Source: Strigamia acuminata
Lineage: Eukaryota; Arthropoda; Chilopoda; Geophilomorpha; Linotaeniidae
Length of the DNA: 64,000 nt
Assembly: GCA_949358305.1 (NCBI GenBank)
Contig: OX442314.1
Coordinates: 51,160,581-51,224,580, forward strand
Direction of reading: 5' to 3'
Shown: positions 37,125 to 48,400 of the stretch, one piece after another
Position numbering within the stretch: the stretch's first letter is position 1
Layout of the letters: every line of letters starts with the position of its first letter
Position numbers and translations under genes: made by a program
The notes under the pieces: generated by a model
What the model was told of the DNA's origin: nothing
The model's database searches: none
Seen by the model: the letters and a program-made list of their open reading frames with translations, nothing else

Positions 37125-39890
37125 TCACTTCTTTCCTGGGGGACCCGACACTGAGTCCGTCACCTGGGCGTAACTCACTCCAGGGACAGGCGGTTGAGTG
37201 CCGGGTGGCGCGGGTAGATCGCCTACTAACGCCGAGGACCGATCTCGGGGGTCCTCATGCTCCGTAATGAAGCATAATGCATGGCCGTCAACTGGCTCAT
37301 GCGGGGCACGCGTCCTCTCGTGTAACCAAACGCTCGGGATGTAGGCGGAGAAGCCGGTGTTCGTATGCCGGATGGCATTGGCTTCCGCTGGCGTCACTGG
37401 CACACGGTGGGCTCTCAGCAACCTCTGGTGGAAGATGAGGTCTCTAGTCTTCCGGATCTGGTTGTGAAGCCAGATGAAGACTGATTTGCCTTTGTCCCGC
37501 TGCGCGAGGATAAACCTCCTGGTCGCCGTCGTCATCGAGAGATGGGGAAACTCTTCGATGATTCGCCCGTAATAGTCTGGCGGAGGCGGTGCCGGCTTCG
37601 GCTTCTGGGTGGCCGCGGGAATAGCGGCTTGCGTCGTTGTCGCCGCTCGGGCCGGTGAGGTCCCGGGCGGTGTCGGCTTCGTTTGCTCGACGGACCTGAC
37701 GGGTGGCGTTCGGCACAGCAAGCGCTTTGGTTTACCCGCCACTTCGAACAGGGCGGGTCCTTGCGGGGATATCTCCGCAGGCATCGGTGGCGGAATCGGA
37801 ACTCCGCTCGTCGGCGAGATCACCATTTCTACATCCTCTGCCGATTCTTCCGTCTGGATGGTCAAGGCGCGCAGTTGTTGGGTAGGCGCCGCTGTCCAGG
37901 TGGCGGAGGTATAACGAAACGCCGTGCTTCGCAACTTGTACCCCTCAAATTCGGGGTTTACCACATCCCTGGTTAGCTCGTACCGAGTCAACACAGGGTC
38001 GGGCAGAATGGAGCTCCACTCTGCGAGGAGTGCACGGGGAACCTGTACACCCTCTCTGTCCACGACAGACCATGCGGCCATCGCCTGACGCCCTTCTCCG
38101 AAGAGTGCTGGGGTTAGCAGCTGCATCATGACCTTGGTCAATGATAGCTGTAGGCTGCGACGATTCACTGGATTCGATCGCTCCGAATCCGCAGTGAAGG
38201 CACACGAGAGCTTACTCATCATCGCCGTTGCCCATTCGATGAAATATCGCTGGGCCTGATCCACACCTCGCAAGGCGGGCGCGGAGACTCTTGGGTCTTC
38301 CATCACGAAGCGAAACGCTGAGAGCTCGGAGATAGTCGGATTGGCGGCTTCTCTCGCGAGTCGCGCTTCTTCGTCTCGCCTCTCGAAAAACAGGGCCGAG
38401 GAACCGGATCGGGGTTGGCTCGGCCTGTAAATGCCGGTCAAATTGGCTCGACATTCCTGCGCAATGCTCTGTCCAACGGGGAGAGGGACTGAGCGGTCGG
38501 TGGGTAAATCCGGCGGATCGCTCGAATTCAACAACGACGGCGGCGGCAGGTTCGGAGGCGGCTGCGTCTTGGTCGGCAGCGTCGGCGTCGGCAGCGGTGG
38601 TGTTGGCTGCGTCGGCGGTGGTGGCGTCTCCGTCGTCTGCACTCCAGTCATTGCGACTTGGAGCGCCGGGAGATGTTGTCCGGAGCCTGAAGGCTGCACG
38701 ATGGCGGTTGGCATGCCATCGGGTCGTGGTCGCGAATTAATGTAGTCTGCGAGCCACCTTGCCACCTCGTGTGGGGTCACCTTCCCGTCGGTGACAACAC
38801 CCATCTTCCTGGCGTGTTTCATCGCGGGATCGAAACGTGTCAGTTTCGTCCGCTTCATCTGAGTCAGAATCTCGCGAAGGTCCCGCGTATCTGCCGCTGG
38901 GACGTTTCGCTCACCTGACTGGCTACCACCTCGTCGACCCGCTCTCTTGGAGGCGTAGGCGGGTTCGGGGATGGGACGGCCCCGAGCTTCGCACCTCGCG
39001 AAGTATCGCTCTTTGCGATCTTTTTTCCGCTGCTCGCGATGAGTCAGCGGACGTCTAGAAGTGCTGGGACGAGAGACTCGCTCTTCGTCACCAGACATCC
39101 AAACCTCCTTGCACTCCTTACCGTCTTTAATCTGACGGTTTATGAAAATTCGCGGTCGGGAATACTGCGAAGGGTCACGCACCGTACTAGTGGATGGCCC
39201 AGCTTCGTTGCCTTCAGTCGTGTTTTGAGCGACACGCTGCTTCTTGGTTGTCGCTGGGGAACGCGACTGGCTGTCCCCGGCGCCTTTGGAGCGCTTGCGC
39301 TTCCGCGGGTAGCTGCTCTTGGGCCCCAAAATCCCCAGGTAGTGGAGCTGCCACATCTCGGCTTGGGACGTCAAAATTCCCATCCGAGGTCTCCACTGGG
39401 GCGTACTCTCTCCCAATCGCAGCCTCTCAAACCACAGATGAATATCATCCGCGGTCATCCCCTCGTTTTGGAGGATGCGCTCGGCCACTGCCGTAGCGGT
39501 ATCCACCAGCTGTTGTCTATAATGCTGATAGATGGCCTCACGGGCCTCTTCTGTCTCGGCTGCTCGCCACGCATGCAGCACGTGTTCCTCCGCCGGGTTG
39601 CCAGTGTACTGACTTGACAATCCGGGGTGGAAAATCGGCGATTTCGGGTCATCGTCACGAGCTAACTCTGTGGCGATGCCTTCGCGCATTCCCTCCGGGA
39701 ACGTATCCAGGAGCGTGCAGTCTCGTACCCAACGTCGGGCGATGCATCGGGAATGTAGTATTCGCAGGCGCCAAGGGTCGGCGTCTTCGCCGAAACATCG
39801 TCGGTAAAATTCGGGCAGCGCGCCTCGAAATATCCCGCCACGAGCGATGCAAGCGGGGTCTAATGGTCCCCATGTTTTACGTAATGCCAT
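37125..39890 (-). CDS. Gypsy-2b ORF3, unrecognised 921-residue protein
   Basis: Same length as the gypsy-2a copy, ATG at 39890. Only five residue differences were noticed: Val/Ala, Ser/Gly and Ser/Asn in the basic middle (about 313-330), and Ser/Thr and Val/Ala in the Pro/Ala-rich C-terminal third. Several other base differences are silent. There is no membrane segment or signal peptide, and the function is unknown. Two independently inserted copies both keep the full frame, which argues that it is a normal part of the family and not a chance open frame. Confidence 0.8.
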   Translation of the reverse strand: MALRKTWGPLDPACIARGGIFRGALPEFYRRCFGEDADPWRLRILHSRCIARRWVRDCTLLDTFPEGMREGIATELARDDDPKSPIFHPGLSSQYTGNPAEEHVLHAWRAAETEEAREAIYQHYRQQLVDTATAVAERILQNEGMTADDIHLWFERLRLGESTPQWRPRMGILTSQAEMWQLHYLGILGPKSSYPRKRKRSKGAGDSQSRSPATTKKQRVAQNTTEGNEAGPSTSTVRDPSQYSRPRIFINRQIKDGKECKEVWMSGDEERVSRPSTSRRPLTHREQRKKDRKERYFARCEARGRPIPEPAYASKRAGRRGGSQSGERNVPAADTRDLREILTQMKRTKLTRFDPAMKHARKMGVVTDGKVTPHEVARWLADYINSRPRPDGMPTAIVQPSGSGQHLPALQVAMTGVQTTETPPPPTQPTPPLPTPTLPTKTQPPPNLPPPSLLNSSDPPDLPTDRSVPLPVGQSIAQECRANLTGIYRPSQPRSGSSALFFERRDEEARLAREAANPTISELSAFRFVMEDPRVSAPALRGVDQAQRYFIEWATAMMSKLSCAFTADSERSNPVNRRSLQLSLTKVMMQLLTPALFGEGRQAMAAWSVVDREGVQVPRALLAEWSSILPDPVLTRYELTRDVVNPEFEGYKLRSTAFRYTSATWTAAPTQQLRALTIQTEESAEDVEMVISPTSGVPIPPPMPAEISPQGPALFEVAGKPKRLLCRTPPVRSVEQTKPTPPGTSPARAATTTQAAIPAATQKPKPAPPPPDYYGRIIEEFPHLSMTTATRRFILAQRDKGKSVFIWLHNQIRKTRDLIFHQRLLRAHRVPVTPAEANAIRHTNTGFSAYIPSVWLHERTRAPHEPVDGHALCFITEHEDPRDRSSALVGDLPAPPGTQPPVPGVSYAQVTDSVSGPPGKK

Positions 39891-40718
39891 CTGGAAGGAT
39901 GGAGAAATAAACAATTAATAAAAAAGTTAATATTTAAATACGTAGATAAATGGTTGGTTTCGAGGGACGTTGCCGATACGTGCAGCCGTCCGTCGAGACC
40001 GATTCCTGTCTATCGGTGCAAACGTAGGACGAATTGTCCCTCGTCGGATAGAAAAAAAAGAAGTCATCACGTAAAAAATCTGTCTCATGTCCAAAACGCA
40101 CAGCGAGACGGAATCGAGCCTTTAATCCGGATTTTTATCATCAGATTTTACTTCACATTAATTCTAACGTTAATTAGAACATTACTAATAATTAAATTAA
40201 TAATTATCCGTCATTCGTAAAGAGAATTCGTCGGGTGTAAATTATTACTAAAATTGCACAATAAATGTGCTTGTCGAAATTTTATTAAATAAATAAATCT
40301 AATAAAGAATTATTCCGAAGTCGGACTTTGTCTAATTTTTTTTAAAAAAGTTAAAGTCAAATTAAATTTATCCAACACACCGAAAAATTCATCGTACGAA
40401 TGTTAAGTTGCATCAATTCGATGCGTCAAATTACTTGTGGAGAAAAATATTCTTTTACAGAATATTCTCCCCTTGTCATAAAATTATTTATGGCTCGAGC
40501 CCATTGTCTCGCTCGTGACTCAAGTCATGAGGAATTTTCGAGACGCGAGGCGACGTGAAGTCTGTGCTCGCACCCCGAAAACAAATTAACAAGGAAAAAA
40601 AAATACGATCGTGTGAGCGATCGCGGTTAATAATTAATTATATGCTATTGTGAGTGCAAAGCACTCATGTCAGGTATTAGTCAACAAAATTTCTTCTTCA
40701 GCAGCACGGAACTAGTTC

Positions 40719-40832
40719 TCATGTGCCGATGCCGACTTCTACCTGATCGGGATGGACTTGGTTTACATCGCGGTCCCAGTTTTCCTCGTCCTCGTGCTCT
40801 ATGGCAAGCACGTCGTTCTCTTCCTCGTCCAT
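40719..40832 (-). CDS. Possible 37-residue acidic small ORF (gypsy-2b)
   Basis: Same start (MDEEEND) and end (GIGT) as 22940-23053. It differs at three third-codon positions, one of which gives His for Gln. Nothing else supports expression. Confidence 0.35.
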   Translation of the reverse strand: MDEEENDVLAIEHEDEENWDRDVNQVHPDQVEVGIGT

Positions 40833-41043
40833 GGCGAGGAGCGCGCACAAAAAGCTCAATCACGATTGAAAAAAAGATGATAAAACTATCTCAAAAAACT
40901 CGATAAAAACGTTAAAAACGAGGATCACGCACGAATGCAGCGATCAGCTGTGAAAAGCGGAAGTCCGTGTGAACACGAGGTAATCGCGATGGATTCTGGG
41001 TAATATACTCCAGAACCCGGGTGTTTGAGACTAGTGCGCACCT

Positions 41044-41157
41044 ACCCGTGCGCATGTTACGCTACGGGTCTCCTTTGTTCTCACTCCCGTGCGCGATTGC
41101 TGCTACGGGGTCTTTTGCACGCGGTATCCGACCCGTGCCGATAATTTTGCTACGGGT
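41044..41157 (-). other. Three tandem hairpins downstream of gypsy-2b pol
   Basis: Same three stems as in gypsy-2a (41044-41069, 41086-41109, 41131-41157), unchanged, within a spacer that does vary between the copies. Confidence 0.7.
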
Positions 41158-41309
41158 CCCGCGCTTCCACGCCATCTTGTGACGTGAATTCGACCGATAT
41201 CCGCTTTGTTGGACTTAGCGGAATTTTCTTCGAGTCTCGCAACGTGATGGCTTGCACTATCGGTCGATTAGAATTTATTTTTAGTGCCGCCATCGACTCG
41301 TAATTTATT

Positions 41310-44300
41310 TTACTTCTTTCCTACGACCTTTCCGCCTTTTATGAACGGATTATCTCTTTTTGGTCGCAGGTTACGGATCGAGGCAGGTACGATATTTTTT
41401 GTTGTTTTTTGTGTCTGTACCTCCTCATTATTGTTTTCTTTTTTATCCGTGTTTTTTGTGTTTGTTTCAGGAGTTTCTCCTGTTTCCCCCCCGACCAAAA
41501 TTGGATCCGGAACGGATTCAACGATCTCGTTGACCGGAGGTGAAGGGGCGTCGAAATACTCCTCGTTGTCACTTGGCGGTGCTTTTTCCGACTCGCCAGC
41601 GAACATATCGACGATTTGGCCGTCAGTTTTAGACTTGACTTGGCCCTTGGCCCACATTTCTTGCGGGAATTCCGGAATGTACGGAGTTAACTCTCGTACC
41701 TGGATCGATTTTTGCTCGGTGTTGTCCTCGAGCTTGCGTAATTTATACGCGTTACCGCCATGCTTGCCGATGATTACATACGGACCATCTCTCTTGTCGG
41801 CCAAGCTGGCGGTGATCCCTCTCGCTGCATTTGAGAGGGTGTGTGCATCTTTCCACACCAAATCATTGATCTCGAAATTCACGAATTTTCCACCGCTTTT
41901 ATCTTGTAAAATGCGGTCGCGCATGTTAAAAATGTGCGCCATCATATGCTTGTATGTGTTCGAAATTGTTTGCTCCAATTTATACACATACTCATGTGGT
42001 TTCTCTGGGTCCACCACATTTACCGACTCTGCCACTCGTGGGTCCCAAGGCACTCGTAGCTCTCGGGCGAAGTTGAGGTAGGCCGGAGAAAAATCTCTCG
42101 TCCTCGAGACTGTTGTTCGTATGCTGAACGCGATCTCCCTCAAGTATTCATCCCACCTATTGTGGATGTCAGTGAATATGCTTAGTGCATATTTAATGTC
42201 CCTGTTGAGTCGCTCAACGGGATTTGTTCTGGGATTGTAGGTCGAAGTATGTGACGCCACAATCCCGAATTTCTCACAAAACTTACCCCAAATTTTCGAG
42301 ATAAATTGGGGTCCGTTATCGGATATTATTTTACGTGGAAATCCGTAACGTAACGCCACGTCGTAGATACATTCAACGATTTTCTCTGCTGAAGGTCTAG
42401 CGACGGCGTACAACTCGGGCCAACGAGTCGCCACGTCCATTATTACGATAATGTACGCATTTTTATTTCCCGTAACGGGTTTTGGGCCCATCACATCGAC
42501 ACTTAAACAATCAAAAGGCGCGTAAGGCCCTAAGAAAATAGTTTCGAATGGTGATTTACTCCTCGGCTTGCACGCTTGACATCGCTGACATTGGTGGACA
42601 AAAAGAGCAATATCTTTTTTCATCCCTGTCCAGTGAAAAAGCTGTGTAGCACGATAGAGTGTTCTGCTTACTCCCGCATGGCTCGCAAGCGGGTGCCCGT
42701 GTAACAACCACAGCACGCGACCGATTAAGGAAGCAGGTATTACTACCTTTACTGCGGTGTCCGATTCACTCAAGTCATCTTGGTGATTTGGGTGATGCTT
42801 CACCAAAAGGCCGTCATCCAATAGGTAATCTATGGATTCGTGCGCATAACGACGCTTCTGCCTTCTGGTTAAGTCGGGCGGATATTTTCCTGTCAGTACG
42901 AATCTAGCTCTGTCCTGACATTTTTTGTCTAATTTTTGTTGCACAATTATTTCCTCCCTTGTTGGGGGATTGCTTTGCATCTGCTTGCCGACATGAGCGT
43001 GGAAGGCGCTTAGAAGCGGGTCATTTATTCTCCGCTCTAGCTTAAATTCCTTCTTTGCATTTGGGTAATTGTCAGCAGCTGGTTGGTACAACCGCGTCCA
43101 AAATCCACAGAATTTTACATCTGCCGGAGACGCGGTGGGAATTTCATTCATCTTCCTTAAATCCCAACGGTGACAACTCGTCGGGCAGTAAATGATGCGG
43201 GAATCATCCTCGCCATCATCGTCAGCGTCGATAGGATCTGACACTGGTGCCCGTGACAGAGCATCAGCCACGACGTTATATTTGCCGGGCTTGTATTGAA
43301 TGGTCAAGTCGCATGCCATCAGTTCTAACTGCCATCTGGCTAGTCGACCGGCTGGCTCTTTTAATTTCATCAGCCATTGTAACGCTTGATGATCTGTGTG
43401 GACCACAAATTTGGTATATTCGAGATAATCTCTGAATTTCCTTATGGCCCACACAACGGCCAAACACTCCAACTCGGTGGCATTGTAATTCTTTTCAGCG
43501 CCTTGGAGTTTGCGACTTATAAACATGCACGGCAGGTCTTGTTCGACTCCGTCGCGCACGTGTGTTTGGAGCAACGCCGCTCCTAACCCAACTCTGCTGG
43601 CGTCCGTGTGTAATATGAACGGCCGGTTTAAGTCGGGTAGAGGCATTACGCCGACTTCCGTCAGCATCCTCTTTATTGCATTAAATGCGATGTTGCACTC
43701 ATTTGACCATACAAATTCGTTTTCATTCTTCAGGAGGTCGGTAACTGGGGCTGCCACTTCAGCTAGACCCGGTAGCAACCTGCCGAAGAAGTTTATCATT
43801 CCCATAAACCGTTGGACACCTTTAACGTCCTCGGGTGGTGGGAAACGATTAATCGCATCGATTTTTTCGGGGCCAATAGCTAAACCATTGACTCCAATGC
43901 GATAACCCAGGAAGGCAAGCTCCTTTCGACAGAACTTGCTTTTGCCCGGATGCACGTGTAACCCAGCTTTTGCCAGCCGGGTGAGCACTTGGTCGATGTG
44001 CTCAATGTGCTCTTCGAATGTTTTAGAGGCAATAACTATGTCATCTAGGTATGCCCACACAAACTGATGCAGGATATCACCCAATACGCTTTCGATTAGT
44101 CTCTGAAAGGTACTGGGAGCATTCACTAAACCAAATGGCATGACGTTGAACATCAACCGTCCAATTGGCGAGTAAAATGCTGTTTTTAACTTATCCTCAG
44201 GCCTCATCTCAACTTGCCAGTATCCCTTCGACAGATCCATCGTCGTAACCCAAGAAAAGGGGCTAAGCTCTCTCAAAATGGATTCGATAGACGGCATCTG

Positions 44301-45431
44301 TATGGGATCTATTTCTGTCACCGCGTTTAATGGGCGGTAATCAATGCATAGGCGTGGGTCCGAGCCCGGGCGCATCACGAGCACAACTCGCGTCGCGTAT
44401 TCTCCCTGGGCCTCGGAGACAATGCCACTGTCTAGCATTTCTTGGCACATTTTTTGCACTATTTCACGTTTTTGCGGGTTCATTCCCTTATACGCAACTC
44501 GTATAGGTTTATTATCCGTCAATTTAATTTCGTGAATAGCCCTATTCGTTCGGCCCGGTTTTTTCGACAGGATCCCCTCATATTTAAGTAGGACCCTTCG
44601 TAGGGCTGCCGCTTCGTTTAATTCTAAAGCGGCGTCGGCGACAAGCGTTTCCACTACATTGTCCCGTTGCAATTCTGTTACGAATGCTTTAAAATCGTAA
44701 TCTTGAACGAATTTCTTTAGGCCTTTCTCCCACTGTGTCTTGTCGGCCGCTTCTTTTACAAGAGCTGGTGGCACGACAATTGCGGGTCTTTCCTTATCAT
44801 TTCTGATATAATTCCAAGATTTCGTTATTGGATTGGGTTGTATTTCCATTGACGCCATGAGGTCTAAGCCCAACAGAAAAATTCTGTCGCATGTGGGCAG
44901 GACCAGGAAAGGGTGCTGTTCTACTCCTCCGAGCCACTCCATGGTCAATAATATAACTCCTTTTGGACGCGCCATTCCGTTGGCGGTTTTTAGACGTATA
45001 TTTTTATTAACGCCTTTTATCTTATCGGTGAGACCCAATGATGCTACTATGTCTTCGGAAACGAACGAGCGATCTGCTCCCGAGTCTAGTAGTCCCATAA
45101 TTTTTTCACGTTCTATTGTCATGGGCAACATACATAGGCGGTTGGTGTATTCGACCGCCACGTTGCACATGAAAACACGAAATTCTTCTGTGTCTTCGAC
45201 TACTTGAGGTAATTCTTCAAGCAGTAGGTTCGGTTCTTCCGCCTCAGCCTCAGCGTTTGCGGTAATTACCTGCAAAGCGTTGTTGGCCCTGTCTTGAATT
45301 TGGGCGTTAGCTATGTCACTACCCATTTCTTTGACTGGTGGCGGCTTATCGAACCCTTTGTTAAACCCCTTTTTCTTCATGAATGGCGCAGACGGTCGAG
45401 AAATTATTTCTTCGCCGCCTGCGCTGACTCG
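41310..45431 (-). CDS. pol: Gypsy-2b Pol polyprotein
   Basis: Same organisation and length as the gypsy-2a Pol: protease DSG, RT YLDD, RNase H, HHCC integrase with D, D, E, then the GPY/F-type module. First ATG at 45380, frameshift entry at 45431-45437. Differences from gypsy-2a noticed: Ser for Gly in the RT connection (HPGKSK), Lys for Arg, Lys for Glu, Asn for Ser and Asp for Asn between residues 776 and 836, and several in the integrase C-terminal region. No catalytic residue is changed and the frame is intact. Confidence 0.95.
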   Translation of the reverse strand, partial: RVSAGGEEIISRPSAPFMKKKGFNKGFDKPPPVKEMGSDIANAQIQDRANNALQVITANAEAEAEEPNLLLEELPQVVEDTEEFRVFMCNVAVEYTNRLCMLPMTIEREKIMGLLDSGADRSFVSEDIVASLGLTDKIKGVNKNIRLKTANGMARPKGVILLTMEWLGGVEQHPFLVLPTCDRIFLLGLDLMASMEIQPNPITKSWNYIRNDKERPAIVVPPALVKEAADKTQWEKGLKKFVQDYDFKAFVTELQRDNVVETLVADAALELNEAAALRRVLLKYEGILSKKPGRTNRAIHEIKLTDNKPIRVAYKGMNPQKREIVQKMCQEMLDSGIVSEAQGEYATRVVLVMRPGSDPRLCIDYRPLNAVTEIDPIQMPSIESILRELSPFSWVTTMDLSKGYWQVEMRPEDKLKTAFYSPIGRLMFNVMPFGLVNAPSTFQRLIESVLGDILHQFVWAYLDDIVIASKTFEEHIEHIDQVLTRLAKAGLHVHPGKSKFCRKELAFLGYRIGVNGLAIGPEKIDAINRFPPPEDVKGVQRFMGMINFFGRLLPGLAEVAAPVTDLLKNENEFVWSNECNIAFNAIKRMLTEVGVMPLPDLNRPFILHTDASRVGLGAALLQTHVRDGVEQDLPCMFISRKLQGAEKNYNATELECLAVVWAIRKFRDYLEYTKFVVHTDHQALQWLMKLKEPAGRLARWQLELMACDLTIQYKPGKYNVVADALSRAPVSDPIDADDDGEDDSRIIYCPTSCHRWDLRKMNEIPTASPADVKFCGFWTRLYQPAADNYPNAKKEFKLERRINDPLLSAFHAHVGKQMQSNPPTREEIIVQQKLDKKCQDRARFVLTGKYPPDLTRRQKRRYAHESIDYLLDDGLLVKHHPNHQDDLSESDTAVKVVIPASLIGRVLWLLHGHPLASHAGVSRTLYRATQLFHWTGMKKDIALFVHQCQRCQACKPRSKSPFETIFLGPYAPFDCLSVDVMGPKPVTGNKNAYIIVIMDVATRWPELYAVARPSAEKIVECIYDVALRYGFPRKIISDNGPQFISKIWGKFCEKFGIVASHTSTYNPRTNPVERLNRDIKYALSIFTDIHNRWDEYLREIAFSIRTTVSRTRDFSPAYLNFARELRVPWDPRVAESVNVVDPEKPHEYVYKLEQTISNTYKHMMAHIFNMRDRILQDKSGGKFVNFEINDLVWKDAHTLSNAARGITASLADKRDGPYVIIGKHGGNAYKLRKLEDNTEQKSIQVRELTPYIPEFPQEMWAKGQVKSKTDGQIVDMFAGESEKAPPSDNEEYFDAPSPPVNEIVESVPDPILVGGETGETPETNTKNTDKKENNNEEVQTQKTTKNIVPASIRNLRPKRDNPFIKGGKVVGKK

Positions 45432-45449
45432 TTTTTTGACTCGTTTTTT
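45386..45449 (-). promoter_or_regulatory. Gypsy-2b -1 frameshift signal with doubled heptamer
   Basis: Identical to gypsy-2a: A AAA AAC at 45443-45449 and 45431-45437, six-base spacer, and the 10-pair stem (45415-45424 with 45386-45395). The Gag stop at 45404-45406 lies in the loop. Confidence 0.85.
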
Positions 45450-48400
45450 GCCATGGCGAGTTTAATCTCTGCCATTTGCTTCATTATTGCGTCAAATTTA
45501 GCGTCTTCTTTCGCTGTTCTTGGGCACTCATTGGAGTAGTGGCCCGGTTGGTTACACTTGAAACAGCGAATATTTGATTTGTCTCTTGGGGCTTCAGTCG
45601 ATTTTTTCTTTTCAGGGTCTGCTTTCGACGGTGGCGTGTAATTTTTCCGAAAATACTTCGGAATTCGGCCGGCATTTGGTTTTAACCTGGCGCGAAATTC
45701 TTCTACCGCTCTATCTCGATGGATGAGATGTACTAGCGGTCCTTCCTCATCGCAACCCGTTGATAAGGTATCGCGATAGCTTCGTATTTCTTCGTCCGTC
45801 GAATAATCGTCTTTTTCTTCTTTTTCGTCTGATTTTCCGACATTTTGTTCGGCTTCCTCCCCCTCCTTGACCTCCTCCAGTGTCGCTTGCATGGCTGACG
45901 CTGTCGGTGCCTTTTTAGGGGCGGCCAAAGGGTTGGAAGGCAGCGGGGATGTCAGTTTATTTTTTATTTGCAAACCAACGCTAGCTTCTGCCAGCTCCAT
46001 TATACCGCTAAGATATTCAGTAGGGCGCATAATCTTATCTGTCGCCCCATATCTTTCCGCACTCAACTTGAGACGTTTTGCGGTCGCTGCTTTCTCCGCT
46101 TCTGGTAAAGCGGAATAATATCTCTTCTCGATATCTATCGTGTTCTCGAACAGGAAGGCGCTCATCTCCTCGTAGCTACCTCCTGTCGGTGCCCTTTCTT
46201 CAAGTAGCACCCGTTGCGAGTATTCCGACAAACCGCCGAGAAAGAAAAGGTTGAATCCCGTGGCATGAAATTCCATCGGGGCCTTTTCGAACAACAATCT
46301 GGCGCGAATGTCGTAATCCATTATGGTTTCACCAGGCATCTGGCGAAGACCTCGCATCTTTCGGCTCACCTCTTCGGGTGTCTCGCCGTAGCGTAGGTCG
46401 AATCTCATTAAAAAGTCGTCCCAATTGACGCCTTTCAATCCTTGGTACCACTCACGTGCCGAGCCTGTCATTAGCTCGACAATACCGTGGGTGAGCATGT
46501 CTCCTACGGTGGCTTTGGTGGCAGTCTTAATTCGAATTACTTCGTCAAGGAAGCGATCTCCCGCTTTCCATGACCCGTCGAAACGGTTCTGAATATAAAA
46601 TTGCCACCTAATATTCCCGGTAACACTCATGGTGTCACGTCGGGAGACAGCGTATTTTTTCTTTACGCGGTCACCAGTGCTACGATTACGATCGTTTCGT
46701 TTGCTCAGATCAATTCCCTCGGCTTTTAACGAGCCGAGTAGGGCTCTTCCAAGCTCTCCCATCGTATACTGCCGACCCGTCGAATCGGTAAACGCGCTTT
46801 GTCGGGGAAGGTCCTGAAACTCCTCCCGTCGGTGGTCGCTATTTTCCGATCGACGTCGTTTCTCTCTATCGCGCGGAGAGTTGGATCTCTTCCGGCGATT
46901 ACTTGATTTTTCCTTTCGTCTGTCGTCGTTGGATGAGGGGTCGGAGCTGGGGTCGGGAGACGGTGAGCGGCGTGGCGGGTTGCGCCGTGAAGAGTTTGAC
47001 TCTTTCCGGCCCCTACGACGGTCGTCACGTTCCCTTTCTCTGCGTTCATCGCGTTCTCTTTCCCTTCGTCTTTCTCCGGAACCTCTCTCCGAATCGTGAT
47101 GACTGGGTGCATTTGACTCCAGTCCATCTGACGACGAATCACTATTTCCGTAGTGAAAATATTTCGGTCTTTCATCGCGTTTGCCTTCTTCTCGCGAAGA
47201 GGTGCGATCATGCGATTGTCTCCTTGACGACTCGTCGTCTTTAAGGATGGGCACTGGTTGTTGCCACTCAGTCCCTTGTGGATTATCATGCTGTTGGCTT
47301 GTGAGAGCTTGCTCTTCATTTCGCCTAGCATTATTAGCGTTGATTAATCGCGTTATCGCATTATTTGTGGCTGAATCGAGAGCTTGCATGCGGGGCCGAG
47401 TTTGTTGTTCTCTGGCCGACGCATCTCTCTTGCGCGGAGTAGCTGGTGTTGCTCTCTCCGGCTGGGGTTTGGGTTTGGCCTTCGGCGTGCGCTTTGGGTC
47501 TCCCTCTAGGCTCTCGTCGGACAGCTCGGATGAACTGACCTCTGGTTTGCGGACGGATTTCGGGTCATCTCGTCGCAATCTGGCCATAAATGCTCGCTCT
47601 GCTTCTTGTTGCGAGTGGAAAGCATATCGATGTGCTCTCAGGGCTCGGTCAACTATTTCTACCTCCTCGGGAGTAGTCGGATTGGGCTGGGTTCTGCCGT
47701 ACTCGAGAGCTTGCGCTTCTCTTTCCGCCAGCTTCCTCCGTCTCTCGCGAATGGCTTGACGAGCCTCGTTCTCTGCATCCGCTTCAAATTGAGCGGAATC
47801 AACCAATTGTTGAGCGTGTGCACCTTCAACAATGGTGATTTGTGGGGATACACTGTGCGCTTTTAAAGCTGCACGTACGATCTGTAACGTTTCGTACACG
47901 GTAATTTTCCCCGTCGGAAGGGTGTATCTCACTCCTTCCGCCTGTGCCAATTGCATCGCATCAATCAAGGTGCCCGAGACGCTGTAAGGCTGGCTCGAAA
48001 CACGCTTGACAGAGGATGAGTTGGACTTGTGTCCTTCGGACCTGACCGAAGCTGGGCGGCTTTGCGTAATTGGCGTGTTTAGTGCCGAATTAGCGGTCGT
48101 ATTTGAGGCCGTCTTTTGTATCGGAGACGCTGCTTTCGGACTGCCCACCTCGGTGTCGTGCGTTAGACGAGGCGATTGGTTACGGGATAAAACCTCGTTT
48201 CCGCTCGTCTCGCCGTCACGGTTAGAACGCGGCAGTTTGGAGTGAGATTGCTCTTCACCCCGCTCTGTCTCGTCCAATCGCTGCCTCGTCTCGGTGCGAG
48301 ACGGGTGCGATGCCTCGGATGCGCTTCTACGATCGGGTTTAGGCTTACGCCGTTTTTGCCTCGCTTCGTGCGCTGAGGCTTTGGGTAAGGGACCTCCAGA

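Larger units (their letters stand above)
39891..41309 (-). other. Gypsy-2b spacer between Pol and ORF3
   Basis: About 1.4 kb. Contains the small ORF (40719-40832), the three hairpins (41044-41157) and the inverted repeat TCGACCGATA/TATCGGTCGA (41190-41199 with 41258-41267). The loop between the last two arms differs from gypsy-2a by an insertion, while the arms are unchanged. Confidence 0.7.
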